Below are positions 1-9,639 of a stretch of 16,518 bases of DNA, piece after piece. Source of the stretch: Thelonectria olida (taxonomy: Eukaryota > Ascomycota > Sordariomycetes > Hypocreales > Nectriaceae); NCBI GenBank assembly GCA_020736575.1, contig JAGPYM010000144.1:1-16518 (forward strand), read 5' to 3'. The notes under the pieces are model-generated. The model ran no database searches. It had not been told where the DNA came from and saw only the letters and a program-made list of their open reading frames with translations. A program made the translations under genes and the position numbers. Position 1 is the stretch's first letter. Every line of letters starts with the position of its first letter.

Positions 1-1082
1 TAAATGACGACCTCAGAAATCCTCCCGTGGGTGTCACACGTTGTCAAGTGTCGCTAGGCTTGTGGGCTGGAAGCCAGTTACAATCCGATATCGAAACAGC
101 CAGCGAGGCATACTTTCGATACTACGCTGATCAGAGTGCACAAGCCCTGAGCGATCGAGGAAGGTACGCAACGGCCCGAACGCATAAGGACATTGTTGTT
201 GTAGCAAGATGGATTCAGCGAGACCTGGAGCGGGACGAAATTCTTCGACGCCTCCACGAGGACCTCCGGAACAGAGAATTGCCGCCAGATGACAAAGCAC
301 TTCAAGGGACCATTGACTTGACTGCACGTCTGGCGCTTATGATGGAAGTAGGGAGTCTAGGGTGCAGCTTTACCGGAGGAACCCGCGTTGACTGGGAGTC
401 TGGCTCCCTCCGGGAATGCGTCGAACGCCACTTTGGGTCTCAGCCGGCCCTGGACGAGAATGTCAGGCTTGAAAAGCTCTTCGTGGCCCGAAACTTGGGT
501 CGGATAGCCGGGTTGGAGATATTGTGGACAGAAAATTTGGCCGACCATTTACGATTAACGGACGACAACCAGAAGGTCTCTATTTTCCATCACGTCACCT
601 TTCTGCAAATGCACGCAACGTATGTATCTTTCGACTTTGATCCCTACGCCATTCTATATCGATTGCTAACAGAATTCACTCGCTTTAGATCTCTCATACC
701 AGACCATGTCATGAAGGAGACGATGCGTACCCTGGCCCTACTCTTCCCGCAATCTGACCAGCCGACCCGGAAATGGCTTCGAAGTGTCCAACTGCGAGAA
801 GGACTTGACCCCGCCATCCTCACCTGCGGTAGTCTTCGAATAGACACTCGCCACGTTGGAGCCTTCCATTGCTGGCGGGATAGGATAACTGTTCTAAAGC
901 AAGTGTTCGACGACGCAGAGCCAAAGACGATCAGCCAATGGTGGAACGACAGAAGGAAGGGAGTCCAGTGGTACACCTTTTGGGTGGCAATCTTGGTCCT
1001 TGTTTTGACTATTTTGTTTGGTATGATACAGTGTATCGAGGGCGCCCTACAGGTTTACCTTGCGTTCAAGTCATCAAACTGA
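1..1082 (+). CDS. Uncharacterised fungal protein with one C-terminal membrane segment (5' partial)
   Basis: The reading frame is open from the left window edge (frame starting at base 3) to a TGA at 1080-1082, giving about 359 residues. The first ATG-like start is not visible. The GTG at 27 is simply an internal Val, because the frame continues upstream as N-D-D-L-R-N-P-P, so the true start lies outside the window. The protein is mostly soluble and helical. Its last ~45 residues carry WWNDRRKGVQWYTFW followed by a hydrophobic stretch (VAILVLVLTILFGMI) and a short polar tail, which fits a single tail-proximal transmembrane helix. From memory, this WW-x-DRR-x-VQWYTFWVA ending, together with FHH and ALLFPQSD-type motifs, marks a widespread but functionally unassigned family of Pezizomycotina proteins. 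Codon use and base composition are normal, with CpG, CpA and TpG present, so the gene is not touched by RIP. No intron is needed within the window. Function unknown. Confidence 0.8.
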   Translation, partial: NDDLRNPPVGVTRCQVSLGLWAGSQLQSDIETASEAYFRYYADQSAQALSDRGRYATARTHKDIVVVARWIQRDLERDEILRRLHEDLRNRELPPDDKALQGTIDLTARLALMMEVGSLGCSFTGGTRVDWESGSLRECVERHFGSQPALDENVRLEKLFVARNLGRIAGLEILWTENLADHLRLTDDNQKVSIFHHVTFLQMHATYVSFDFDPYAILYRLLTEFTRFRSLIPDHVMKETMRTLALLFPQSDQPTRKWLRSVQLREGLDPAILTCGSLRIDTRHVGAFHCWRDRITVLKQVFDDAEPKTISQWWNDRRKGVQWYTFWVAILVLVLTILFGMIQCIEGALQVYLAFKSSN

Positions 1083-1270
1083 AAGGTCGCTGAAACCAGC
1101 CTTGTCTTATCTCTCTCGTTCTCTAGACCATTACCGCCTGGGAAGTTAAACACGAAGACGACGTCTCGCCCAGCCGAGATGTTGTTGCTTGCAATGAAAT
1201 TCCCAGTACTAGACTGGTTGACAGACAGTTTATGTTTGCTCCCTCCCTTGTGGGACACAGGTGTAACGGT
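1055..1270 (-). other. Short Asn/Gly-rich open stretch, doubtful coding
   Basis: On the minus strand a frame is open from an upstream TGA (1271-1273) to TAA at 1055-1057 and has no ATG. It contains an Asn/Gly/Ser-rich segment with GNFIASNNISAGRDVVF about a third of the way in. Such low-complexity N/G motifs occur near the N-termini of some fungal signalling proteins, but this resemblance is weak. Its end overlaps the last codons of the + strand gene convergently by 28 bases. It could be an exon remnant of a degraded gene or a chance frame. No splice site that preserves the frame was found: the candidate upstream acceptor runs straight into TGA. Confidence 0.2.
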
Positions 1271-1515
1271 TCAACTGAGTATATTGACAACTAGCTGAAT
1301 GATTCGAACGAATATCCCCCCATTCGTCTCGGCCAAATGCTTCCACCACGAGATCCTCTGCCTCCTCGACCGCTCGCTTGCCCTGAAGATCCGCAAGTGT
1401 TATCCATGTTGGAGTCCAAATGACCTTGTACTATATTTTTCTGCCTTGGCGTCGGACTTCTCCCAGGCGCAAAAACTTCTTTCGGGCTGGACCTGCCCGA
1501 CCTGTGGTAGCTTAA
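1230..1515 (-). pseudogene. Chromodomain-like C-terminal gene fragment, broken
   Basis: Read on the minus strand, this stretch encodes RRQGRKI, a TAG stop (1431-1433), then YKVIWTPTWITLADL, QGKRAVEEAEDLVVEAFG and RDEW, ending at TAA (1230-1232). The pattern of a basic lead-in, Y-x-V-x-W-x-P-T-W and an acidic helix resembles the second half of a chromodomain or chromo-like fold. That is a resemblance by eye, not a proven match. There is no start codon and the in-frame TAG interrupts the best part, so it is a remnant at most. The TAG could be a RIP-type change of TGG or CAG leaking from the adjacent AT-rich block, or the fragment could already have been dead. The same bases also carry an 81-residue + strand open frame (1299-1544) with no family resemblance, which I regard as the shadow. 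Confidence 0.35.
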
Positions 1516-1580
1516 GTTTGTGTAGTGTAGTTAAAACAGGGTAGCGCAACTGGGGTACTACCTGACAGCATGTGCTTTAA

Positions 1581-1641
1581 TATCTAGTAAATGTTAATTA
1601 AATTTTAGTAGGAAACTAAAACGCACTAGTATAATATAGGG
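1581..1641 (+). repeat. Truncated second copy of the gypsy pol 3' tail
   Basis: These 61 bases align end to end with 12278-12339 (62 bases), the last stretch of the main gypsy element. Both start TATCTAG, share TAGTAG/TAGTAGG in the middle and end with CTAGTATAATATAGGG. The differences are mostly transitions plus small indels. The left copy therefore begins within the 3' end of a second gypsy element that is otherwise missing, and it abuts host DNA directly at about 1578. Confidence 0.65.
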
Positions 1642-3340
1642 CAACTGTTAATTAACTTATTAAGTAGGTAGTAATTAGCTATTTCTTAACTATTTAAAAT
1701 CTAATAGATTTAAAACTTAGTAAAAATACTAACTTTAAGTATATAATTTTAATTATTATTATTTTTAAAACAGCTAATAATTTAAGTATATATTAGAGGT
1801 TAATATAAGCTAAACCCTAGCTTTATATTTATTATAATAAGCTTTTTAATAGGGCTTATAATTAGTTTTAAAATAAAAGTATTTATTAAGTAAACTTTAT
1901 TTAAGGAATCTTATTTTAAGCTTTTAATATAAAAGCACTTTTATATTTAACTCTAAATTATATAACTTAACTAATAATATAATATATAATAGTTAAAATG
2001 CCTAATTTTTTATTAATTAAATATAATATAATTTAACTAAATAATAAAAGCTATATAATTACTTATTATATATTAGAATATATAGATTTTCTTAAGTATA
2101 TTAAGCTAATAAGAGATTTTAATAAATATTTATAAGAGTTATAACTTTTAAGCATTTTTATACTATTTAATATAAATATACTATTAAATATTAATTAAAG
2201 GATTAACCTAGTTATTTTAAGTTATAAGATTTTAATTAAAAGATTTAATATATATTAATACTATTATAACTTTTTTAAATAGAAAGTTAAAAACCTTATA
2301 TAACTTTTTAAAAGGAAAAGAAAAAACTATTTTAATAATAATAATAAGCAATTTATTAAAATAATTTAATTAAATACTTATAAGCTATAGTTTTAAAAGC
2401 TATTATATATAATAGTAATAATTTAAATAGTTATTTAAAAGGGAAGGAAAATTTAAAAATAAAAAGTAAATTAAATAGATATAAGGGTTAAAAAGGTAGG
2501 GAGGGCTAAAAAGGTTAAATAAAAAAGAAAAGTGTAAAAAAGGTTAAAATAGATTTAAAAGTATTTAAACTAATAGAAATAAAATAAGGCAATTAGATAG
2601 TAAAATATATTAAAAGTTTATATAATAATAAAAATTACTAATTATAAAAGCAATTTTAATTATATATTTATTTTTTTATAATTTATAGTATTTATAGATT
2701 TATATTATATTTTATTATAATTTTAAGTTTTAATAGTTATTAGAAAATAAAAAAGGTATAAATAAACTAATAAATTAAAATATAATATAAAATATAATAG
2801 TTATAATAGTTATATTTATATTTATTAATTAAATAAAATAATAAAAAATTTAAAAGAAATATAAAAAAAGTATAAAAAAATATTAAATATTTTACTAGTA
2901 TAATTTATTTAAATTTTAAATAAAATTAGTTTATTAATACAATATTTTACTTATTTACTAGACTTTTAAGTTTTTAATTACTACTTTTATAAAATAATTA
3001 TTATTAAATATAAAATTAAATTCTATTTTTAAATACTACTTTATAAGCTATTTAAAGTTTAAATTAAGCTAATATAATAGTAAGCAGTTATATTTAATAT
3101 TATTTATAAATAAAATACATTAAAAGTATACTATTTCTATTTAATAATAGTATACTAATTAAAACGCTTAAAAAGCTAAAAATAAAAGGGTTTTAATATA
3201 CTTTTATACTAAACTACTATTTTATTAGCTTTATATTAAAAAGAATTTAATATTATTTTAAAAAGGTTTATAAATAAAATTAAAAGCTTAAAACTAACTA
3301 CTAATTAATAGTTTAAACTAAGGAGAAATAGGTAAATATA
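1642..3340. other. AT-rich RIP debris with no recognisable gene
   Basis: About 1.7 kb, nearly all A and T, with no frame that can be read as a known protein even when TAA and TAG are treated as former Gln or Trp. A purine-rich patch at about 2440-2580 would translate as Lys/Gly/Arg-rich sequence and may once have been coding. The first ~60 bases after 1641 still resemble, loosely, the bases after 12339. Nothing else can be supported. Confidence 0.6.
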
Positions 3341-3480
3341 TTATAAAAATATAATATTTTCTATTAATAGTTTTTTACTAAAAGTCCTTATAGTAAATAC
3401 TTTAAAGTTATAAAAGGCTAAGATTTTAATAATTTAAAACTTAAAATAAAAAGGGTAAAAAAGAGTATTATAAGGGCCAA
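3341..3480 (+). pseudogene. Remnant of an OrsD/DUF3505-type gene (left copy)
   Basis: The frame starting at 3356 reads IFY**FFTKSPYSKYFKVIKG*. It aligns with VFY**LFTRGP*SK*FKVAKG at 13146-13208 in the right-hand pseudogene, with most stops falling at the same positions. The shared pattern (an aromatic and two Gln, F-F/L-F-T-R/K-x-P, S-K-x-F-K-V) resembles the segment following the zinc fingers in OrsD/DUF3505 proteins. Downstream the similarity fades and the palindrome array begins. This is a small surviving piece of a second OrsD-like copy, heavily mutated by RIP. The alignment between the two copies is visible in the DNA; the family name rests on the better-preserved right copy. Confidence 0.5.
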
Positions 3481-3535
3481 ACTGGTCTTTAGGGTTATAG
3501 TTAGGGCTAAGAATTAGAGCTATTTACTAATATAC

Positions 3536-4012
3536 ATTTCGCCCCTAGGGGTAAAAGTCTAGGTGCACTTTTTACTATTTACTTAGTTTCGCCCCTAGGG
3601 GGTAAAAATAGATAGAATAATAGATAGGCTATACTAATAGAAAGGTAATATACTTAAATATAAATCTTGCCCCTAGGGGTAAAAGCTAGGGTGCACTCTA
3701 AACTGCCCACTTAGTTTTACCCCTAAGGGTAAAAATGGGTAGTAGTAAAAGAACTAAATATTTATTTTAAAGGCTTATTTAGGCTCCCTCTAATTTTTAC
3801 CCCTAGGGGTAAAAATAAGCAAGGTATATATTAAAGTTAAATTTATTAGAACACCCATCCATTTTTACCCTTAAGGGTAAAAGTGCAAAATAGTATTAGC
3901 CTTTTAGCAAGCTAGCTTTTACCCCTAGGGGTAAAAATTTATTATTAAACTAATTAGTAAAATAGAATAACTTACTTTAAAATAAATAGAAATATATTTT
4001 GCCCCTATTTAT
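3536..4012. repeat. Array of CCCCTAGGGG palindromes
   Basis: Eight copies, one of them a half site, of a palindrome with core CCCCTAGGGG lie at about 3541, 3591, 3668, 3718, 3799, 3866, 3922 and 4002, spaced 50-81 bases apart. Full sites read TTTTACCCCTAGGGGTAAAA. Others keep G before the C run (TTGCCCCTAGGGGTAAAA), suggesting an original TTTTGCCCCTAGGGGCAAAA whose flanking CpA steps were converted. The core contains no CpA or TpG and so could not be changed by RIP. The first four copies form two ~127-base units (from 3536 and 3663) that share the intervening GTGCACT and CTTAGTTT sequences, so part of the array is a tandem duplication. Role unknown. Confidence 0.75.
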
Positions 4013-4855
4013 ATAAGAAATAAATAACTATTATATTATATAATATACTTTTTTATAAGATATTAAAAAGTTAAGGTAGAGAAATTAGATGCTATACTAT
4101 TTAGGCAAGATATAATATAGTTAAAATATAAATAGTATTAACTTAAAGGCAGGCAGGGGCTTTTATATAGCTGCTATAGTAGTAGTAGCGGGTTATTAAT
4201 AGAGAATGTAGTAATAAGAACGGAGGATTTTTATTAGAAGTTAATAAGGATTAGGTGGTCTAAGCTTCTTGCTAAATTAAGCCATACGGACTTAAAAGGG
4301 AAAGCTAGAAACCTCTAAGGATAGATATTATGCCTTCTTTATAGTTTTTATTAAGTTTTTACCTAAGTTTTTATAATTTATTTTAATAATTTTAACTTAT
4401 TCCCTTTTAATTAGTTAATTTACCTATTTTCCATTTTGTTTCTTATTTACAGTTACAACCAATTGTAAATAAGAGTCAATTTTCCTCCAGACCTTTATTA
4501 CTCTATCTTTTATATATTTACCTTTTATAATTACTTTTATTAGGTTGTATTATTGCTCCCACTATTAAACTGCCTTCTATTTATATTATTACCTATATAA
4601 ATAAGGATTTGCACTAGGTAGGGGTCTTTTAGTTTGCTTAGTGGCCTAGATATATAGTGTAGCTAATTGGAAAAGTTAGCTTTAAGGGAGATTAGTTATA
4701 ACCCAAACCCCTTATATATTAGCTTGCCTTATAAGCATTTACTACTTTTACTTTTAAGTAAAACTTAGCTTATAATTTTTAAGACTAGTTTATAAATAAT
4801 ACATTTGAAATTTTATATATCCTTTTACCCTAGTAAATAAAAGCGAGCTATAAAG
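4013..4855. other. AT-rich DNA between palindrome array and 5' LTR, no gene seen
   Basis: This stretch is less extreme than its surroundings, with residual GC-richer patches at 4148-4190, 4210-4320 and 4440-4500. The last keeps several CpA and TpG steps around CAGTTACAACCAATTGTAA. No protein family can be read in either direction. It ends with TAAAG (4851-4855), the 5 bases next to the LTR start and so the candidate target-site copy for the gypsy element. A matching copy at the other end was not found. Confidence 0.5.
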
Positions 4856-5243
4856 TGTTATAGCCCAGGCTAGGACCAGGCAGTCGCGCCTAGTAGAACT
4901 ATAATAAACCCAGTTTTTATATAATACTAGATTCCAAACTTACTTTATATAAGTAAGCTAGGACTTTTAACTTACTTATTTATAATAAGCTATTTAACTA
5001 GACTTACCTCTATTTAGTAAGCCTATAAGTACACCCTTAATATATAAATATATTTATTTAATATATTAAATAGATATAGCTATTTTAGCTTTTAATATAA
5101 TTTAATTACACTTATCTATTTTAAGCATATTATTAAATATAATAACCCACTATATTACTTAAACCTTAACACTCTAATCTCTCTATTAATATAAACCTAG
5201 AACCCTCTAGTCTTATTTATTAGAAATTAACTAGATTATTATA
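4856..5243 (+). repeat. 5' LTR of the gypsy element (RIP-mutated)
   Basis: It starts TGTTATAGCCCA where the un-mutated relative starts TGTCACGGCCCA, and ends in TTATATA-type sequence where the relative ends CCGTTACA. The last 31 bases (5213-5243) match the end of the solo LTR with only C/T and G/A differences apart from one position. The TATA region and everything downstream align closely (AATATATAAATATATT against AGTATATAAACACATT). The U3 part upstream aligns only at its first dozen bases, so the two LTRs belong to related but distinct subfamilies. Length 388 against 404 bases. No tRNA primer-binding site can be identified after 5243 because of the mutations. Confidence 0.8.
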
Positions 5244-5299
5244 TATTAAAAGCTTTTATTTAAAAGGTTACTATATTACCCTAAGTAATATTATATTAT

Positions 5300-6280
5300 T
5301 ATAACTATATCTAGAAGTTAATTTATTAACACTTTTAACCTTATATTAAATAACTTACCCCTAGCTTATAATACTCTACCTAGTAATATAAAGGTTACTA
5401 CTAAGGTCTAATAACTTTAGAACTTAGTTAACTAATTCTATATTTAAGTATAAAGCTAAGAATAATAAGCCCTAACTATTTAATAGAATAGAGGGCATAA
5501 TCCTAATAAAACAGTTAAACTACCTTAATTAGAACCTTTTAATAGAACTTTTAAAAATATTATACCTTTTTTATATATTTAGGAACTTACTTCTAATAGT
5601 TTTTATATAGACTCGCTTAGTTAAAAGAAGGGTTATATATACTTATAATTATATAAAGGGAACTGCAGCCACCTAGTTTAAACCTATTATAAGAGACTAC
5701 CTTAAGTATAATAATAATATTAATTAAAATTAAAATATAATTAATATCTTCTTAAAATAAATAACTTTAAAATTATCCTTAAAAATATATTTAAAATAGT
5801 TAATAAAGAGTAATAAGCAGTTACTAATATTTACTAGATTAAATAATTTAAATTTACTACTACTTACTCTATTATATTTTAATAAGTTATAGCTAAACTT
5901 AAATAAATAATAATATACTTATAAAAATCTACTATTAGGGACTTAAGGAAAAAGTTAAGGATAAGATTTATAAAGTAAAACGTCCTAAGACCCTTATAGA
6001 GTTTATTACTATAGCTATTAAAATTAATAAAAGATAGTATAAATATAAAAGAGAGAAGGCCTAAAAATAACATATAGGATAAAATACTTCTTATAACCCT
6101 TACTACCCTAACTAGTATTAAGTAAAAAATAATAGGGAAAAGAAAAAGCCTATTAAAATAACACCTCCTATAGTACGAATTTAGGACTTATAGAACTTGG
6201 AGCCACTTAGTGAGATTACTTGTAAGTTACTTATTAGAACTGTAAAAAGAAGGGACATTTTAAAAGCAAGTGTTAAAACC
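5300..6280 (+). pseudogene. gag (capsid/nucleocapsid) relic of the gypsy element
   Basis: Three landmarks identify gag. At 5659 GTAAT*FKP matches the G-x-A-x-x-W-x-x-P capsid motif with Trp turned to TAG. At 5927-5960 a YY*GLKEKVKD stretch matches the F-Y-x-G-L-K-x-x-V-K-D motif. From 5981 RPKTLIEFITIAIKIN is the usual segment before the nucleocapsid, followed by KR*YKYKREK. A zinc knuckle follows at 6232-6273. The first landmark is in a different frame from the next two, and the knuckle is in another frame again, so indels have accumulated besides the stops. The product would have formed the virus-like particle of the retrotransposon. The start of gag cannot be fixed. Confidence 0.8.
6232..6273 (+). 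other. CCHC zinc knuckle of gag, first Cys lost
   Basis: The codons read Y-*-N-C-K-K-K-G-H-F-K-S-K-C, the C-x2-C-x4-H-x4-C nucleic-acid-binding knuckle of retroelement nucleocapsids. The first Cys (TGT) is now TAT at 6232 and the next codon is TAG, both G-to-A changes. The second Cys, His and last Cys remain at 6241, 6256 and 6271. Confidence 0.82.
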
Positions 6281-6444
6281 CTAATAAAACTAACTAGAAG
6301 TTTAAGCCTATTTTAAAAGGTAAGAAATGCTTAAATAATACTAACTAATAGAATAAACTATAAATAGCAGTTAGAATAGCTATTAAAATACTAGTAATAA
6401 CTATTATAATTATAATCGACCTAGTAAATTATAATAAATAACAC

Positions 6445-6630
6445 AAGTACGCCCTATAGCACCAAGCTATATATATAAATAAGAACTATTATATTTATAT
6501 AAATAGTAAAGTTAATAAGTACCTTAAACCCTAGAAGTATGCCCTAATATACTAGATAGCATGCTATATTAATAACTGCTATATTTATAAAAATAGTAAA
6601 AATAATAAATACTACCCCCACAAGCCTTAG
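6445..6630 (+). pseudogene. Duplicated 30-residue Cys/His module between gag and RT
   Basis: Two units start at 6445 and 6535, exactly 90 bases apart and in the same frame. Each begins K-Y-A-L and contains (A)-C/I-Y-I-N-x-N/C-Y-x-I-Y-x-N-S-K, followed by a Tyr-rich end (KYL, KYYP). In many fungal gypsy elements a segment of the type W-x-A-C-Y-D-D-x-C-x-x-H-x-x-x-K lies here, and the Tyr codons in this copy fit former Cys or His codons changed by RIP. It is probably a metal-binding linker of the polyprotein. The function in the intact family is not known to me, and the duplication may be specific to this element. No retropepsin active site (D-S/T-G) could be found between here and the RT. Confidence 0.55.
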
Positions 6631-9230
6631 CGGAAGGAAGGATAGAAGATATAACTTACTATATATAATAAAACCTATTTAAAAGATTGCTAGATTTGTA
6701 AAAATAAGGAATAAGTAAAGGTACTAATTAATATACTTAAAAATAATACACCCAATTAAAACATTCTAAAGAAAATACTAGTAATAACCTAAAGCAGCTA
6801 TAATTAGTTAGGATTTAGCTCTTTTAATAAAATCATTTTTACTAGTAATAACTTATACTACTATAAGAAAGAACTAGATATTATTAATTACTCTATTTTT
6901 TAAGCTATAAAAGAATAGATTAGTACTTTTAATTAAAAACAAGCTTTCTAGTTGCACTTTATATAATATAATAAAAGCTTAAAAATAAATAAAGCATATT
7001 TAATTCTATAAAGCTTATAAAATAGACACCCATACTACTTATAAAGATCGCCCTAAAGGCAGATAACTTGAAAACCCTTATAATAACCCGTAAAAGTAAA
7101 ACCCCAAGCCCTAAAGGAAGTAATATTATTTATAATAAAATATTATAACAACTTATTAAAGCATATAGCCACTTAATATAACTTTAATAAAATAGCTATA
7201 TAAGCTAGACTATTATAAAAGCCCTTAATTTAAGTCTAGTAGACTAAGACTTTATTAACCTAGTAAAATAAAAACTTACTATTTAAATAGGAAAAGATAT
7301 TCCTAAACTATTTCTTATACTATTAAATTTAAAATAAGCCCAAGAGCTTGGATTACCTATTACTATATAGTATATATTTCCCAACTCGCTTACTAATAGC
7401 ATTCTAGTATAATAAATATAAATTTATAAAATACTAAAAGAAAAAGTAATTCCTAAAACTAATAATACTATTTTAAAAGAAAATATTAAAAGAGAATCCT
7501 AACAGATTTATTTAATTTATAAGCTAATTATTAAAAAATAAAAGGTTACTATAAAAAACTTTTACATTTATAATATAAACTAATAAATAATTTAAATAAG
7601 AAACTATAAATTTAATTAGTCTTATAAAAATAACACACCCATTTTAAATATAATACACTTTAATTACTATATAATTTTATAAGTATTATATTATAATTAT
7701 ATATATATATAATATTTGCTATATAAAGCCTAAAATAACTACTACCTAATATAAATAGGACTATACCCTATAGGATAATAGTACTAAGCTACTAACCTTG
7801 TATATTAAAGGAATATAAATTAGTTACTATACTTATATATTATTATTCTTATGGAATGTATATACCCCCTACCTAGAAAGTATATAAATAGAACATATAA
7901 TATATTTAAGTGTTAGTATTAAAAATACCTTATATATAAACAAGCTAAAATAGCAGACTAGTATAGAACCCACTTGAAATATACTATATAATTTTATAAT
8001 ATATATAGCCCGCGGAATGAGACTATAGAATAATAGGTCTAGAAGGTATATAAATAGTTAAAAAATAATAAACGCTACTTATAATAAAATAATAGGAGCA
8101 GCTAGAGCAGGAGGAAATTATAAAACCTTTAAAAAGAGCTCTATATATAATATAAAGACCTAATAATATATTATTATAGTAATAAATAATATTATAAGTA
8201 TAAATTAAAGGATAATAGTTTACTATATTAATAAATAGTAAAGTAAAAATAAATAGAGTTAATTTATAAATAGTTAATTATCTTAAGCTACTATAAAAGG
8301 ATAAGAACATACCCTATAAAATATTTAATATAAAAGGAAAACTATTTAAATATAAAAATAAATAAGTTACTTATAAGATTAATTACCTTAAGGTATTTAT
8401 TAAAGGAAAGAATTAAGGAGTTAATTTTAATATTATACCTCTTTAAAAATATAACTTACTCCTAAGTTACTTATAGCTTTACTAATATAACTTCCTTATT
8501 AATTAGTATACTAGCTAGGTATAAACCTTTTAAAGTAATATAGCTAATAATATAAATAATAATTTAAATAATATAAAATCTTAAGCTTTTATTAAAAAGA
8601 ATAGAGAAGTATAATAGAGTAATAATAAAAACACTCCCTAACTTATAGAGAAAATATAACTTTTAAAAGGAATATAATATAAGTATAAAAAGGGCAAGTA
8701 TAATAAATATAATAAATAATTATATTTTTTAAAAAGATATTTATATAAATAAATAAAGACCTTAAATAATAGAAGGAGGTACTATCTAATAATAGACTTA
8801 AAAATATACTAGTATAGTATTAAGTTTATAAGAAACTATTTGCTAAAAAACTAGAAATAGGTCTACTAGAGCATTTTTAATAGAATTATAAGATTTAGCT
8901 TAAAAATGGAATATTAACCATATTCCACCCTATTTATAACCTTAATAAAATATAGTTATATAAGCTTAAGAATTATCTTAAAAAAATATTAAAAAAGAAT
9001 ATATTAAGATTTTTAAATTAAAAGTAGGCTATTTAATTATATTTATTTTTAAAAAGAATAAAAAGCTCCAACTTATTATAAATTATTATAGGCTTAATAA
9101 TATTACTATTAAAAATAGAATACCCTTACTTTTAATTAATAAACTAAAGGACTAACTCTATAAAATAAAATACTTTACTATATTAGATCTAAAAGGAGCT
9201 TATAATCTTATTTATATTAAAAAAGAATAT

Positions 9231-9235
9231 AAATA
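9231..9235. repeat. Target-site duplication AAATA, left copy
   Basis: AAATA sits directly before the TGTCACGG start of the solo LTR and is repeated directly after its TTACA end at 9640-9644. A 5-base duplication is the usual mark of a gypsy-type integrase. Confidence 0.85.
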
Positions 9236-9639
9236 TGTCACGGCCCATGCATGACCCAACTCCCACCAAAGCGGTCTGGGACGGCAGAACCGCAGACAGC
9301 CCCACTTTTTCACGATCTTATGCAAGACATCGTCGAAGGACCGACGAGGACCGACCGACGGTCCCAACGATCCTACCCTGGACCGATCCCTCAACTTCAT
9401 CGGTCCCTGGAGGAACACTTAGTATATAAACACATTCCTTTAAACACATTAGATAGAACACAGCTCTTCAGCTTTCAATACAACTTGGTTACACTCATCT
9501 ACTTTGAGCACATTACCAGACGTAACAACCCCCTCTGTTTACCTTTGCGCACTGCTCAGACCTTAACGTCCTGTCCTCTCTGCCAACATAAACCTAGAAC
9601 AGTCTAGTCTACCTGTTGGAGATCGACCTGACCGTTACA
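9236..9639 (+). mobile_element. Solo LTR of a gypsy element, not RIP-mutated
   Basis: A 404-base segment of normal composition, full of CpA, TpG and CpG, interrupts the AT-rich reverse transcriptase. It begins TGTCACGGCC and ends CCGTTACA (terminal TG...CA) and is flanked by AAATA on both sides. It holds a TATA box at 9423-9430. Its R/U5 half is the un-mutated counterpart of the 5' LTR at 4856-5243, while the U3 half differs, so it derives from another lineage of the same family. There are no gag or pol sequences attached, so it is a solo LTR left by recombination between two LTRs, or a one-ended relic. Open frames of 60-118 codons inside it are incidental. Orientation + follows the TATA box and the alignment with the 5' LTR. 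Confidence 0.92.
9423..9430 (+). promoter_or_regulatory. TATA box of the solo LTR promoter
   Basis: TATATAAA lies 188 bases into the LTR, where the U3/R boundary promoter of such elements is expected, and the aligned site in the mutated 5' LTR (about 5041-5050) is also ATATATAAA. It could still drive transcription rightward into AT-rich DNA; whether it does is unknown. Confidence 0.55.

Noticed and set aside
34..976. Several minus-strand open frames inside the first gene
   Set aside because: They lie within the long + strand coding region, which has a recognisable family ending and membrane segment; these are shadows.
1299..1544. 81-codon + strand open frame starting at ATG 1299
   Set aside because: No family resemblance, and it is antisense to the better-looking chromo-like fragment on the minus strand.
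3536..4012. CRISPR array
   Set aside because: Repeats are short palindromes with irregular 50-81 base spacing and related intervening sequences in a eukaryotic, RIP-affected context.
5879..6073. 64-codon minus-strand open frame inside gag
   Set aside because: It runs against the gag relic, is almost all Phe, Ile, Leu, Asn, Ser and Tyr from AT-rich DNA, and has no features of its own.
9212..9607. Three open frames of 64-118 codons at the solo LTR
   Set aside because: They arise because the LTR has normal composition; one crosses the LTR edge into RIP DNA. None resembles a protein family, and the segment is explained as an LTR.
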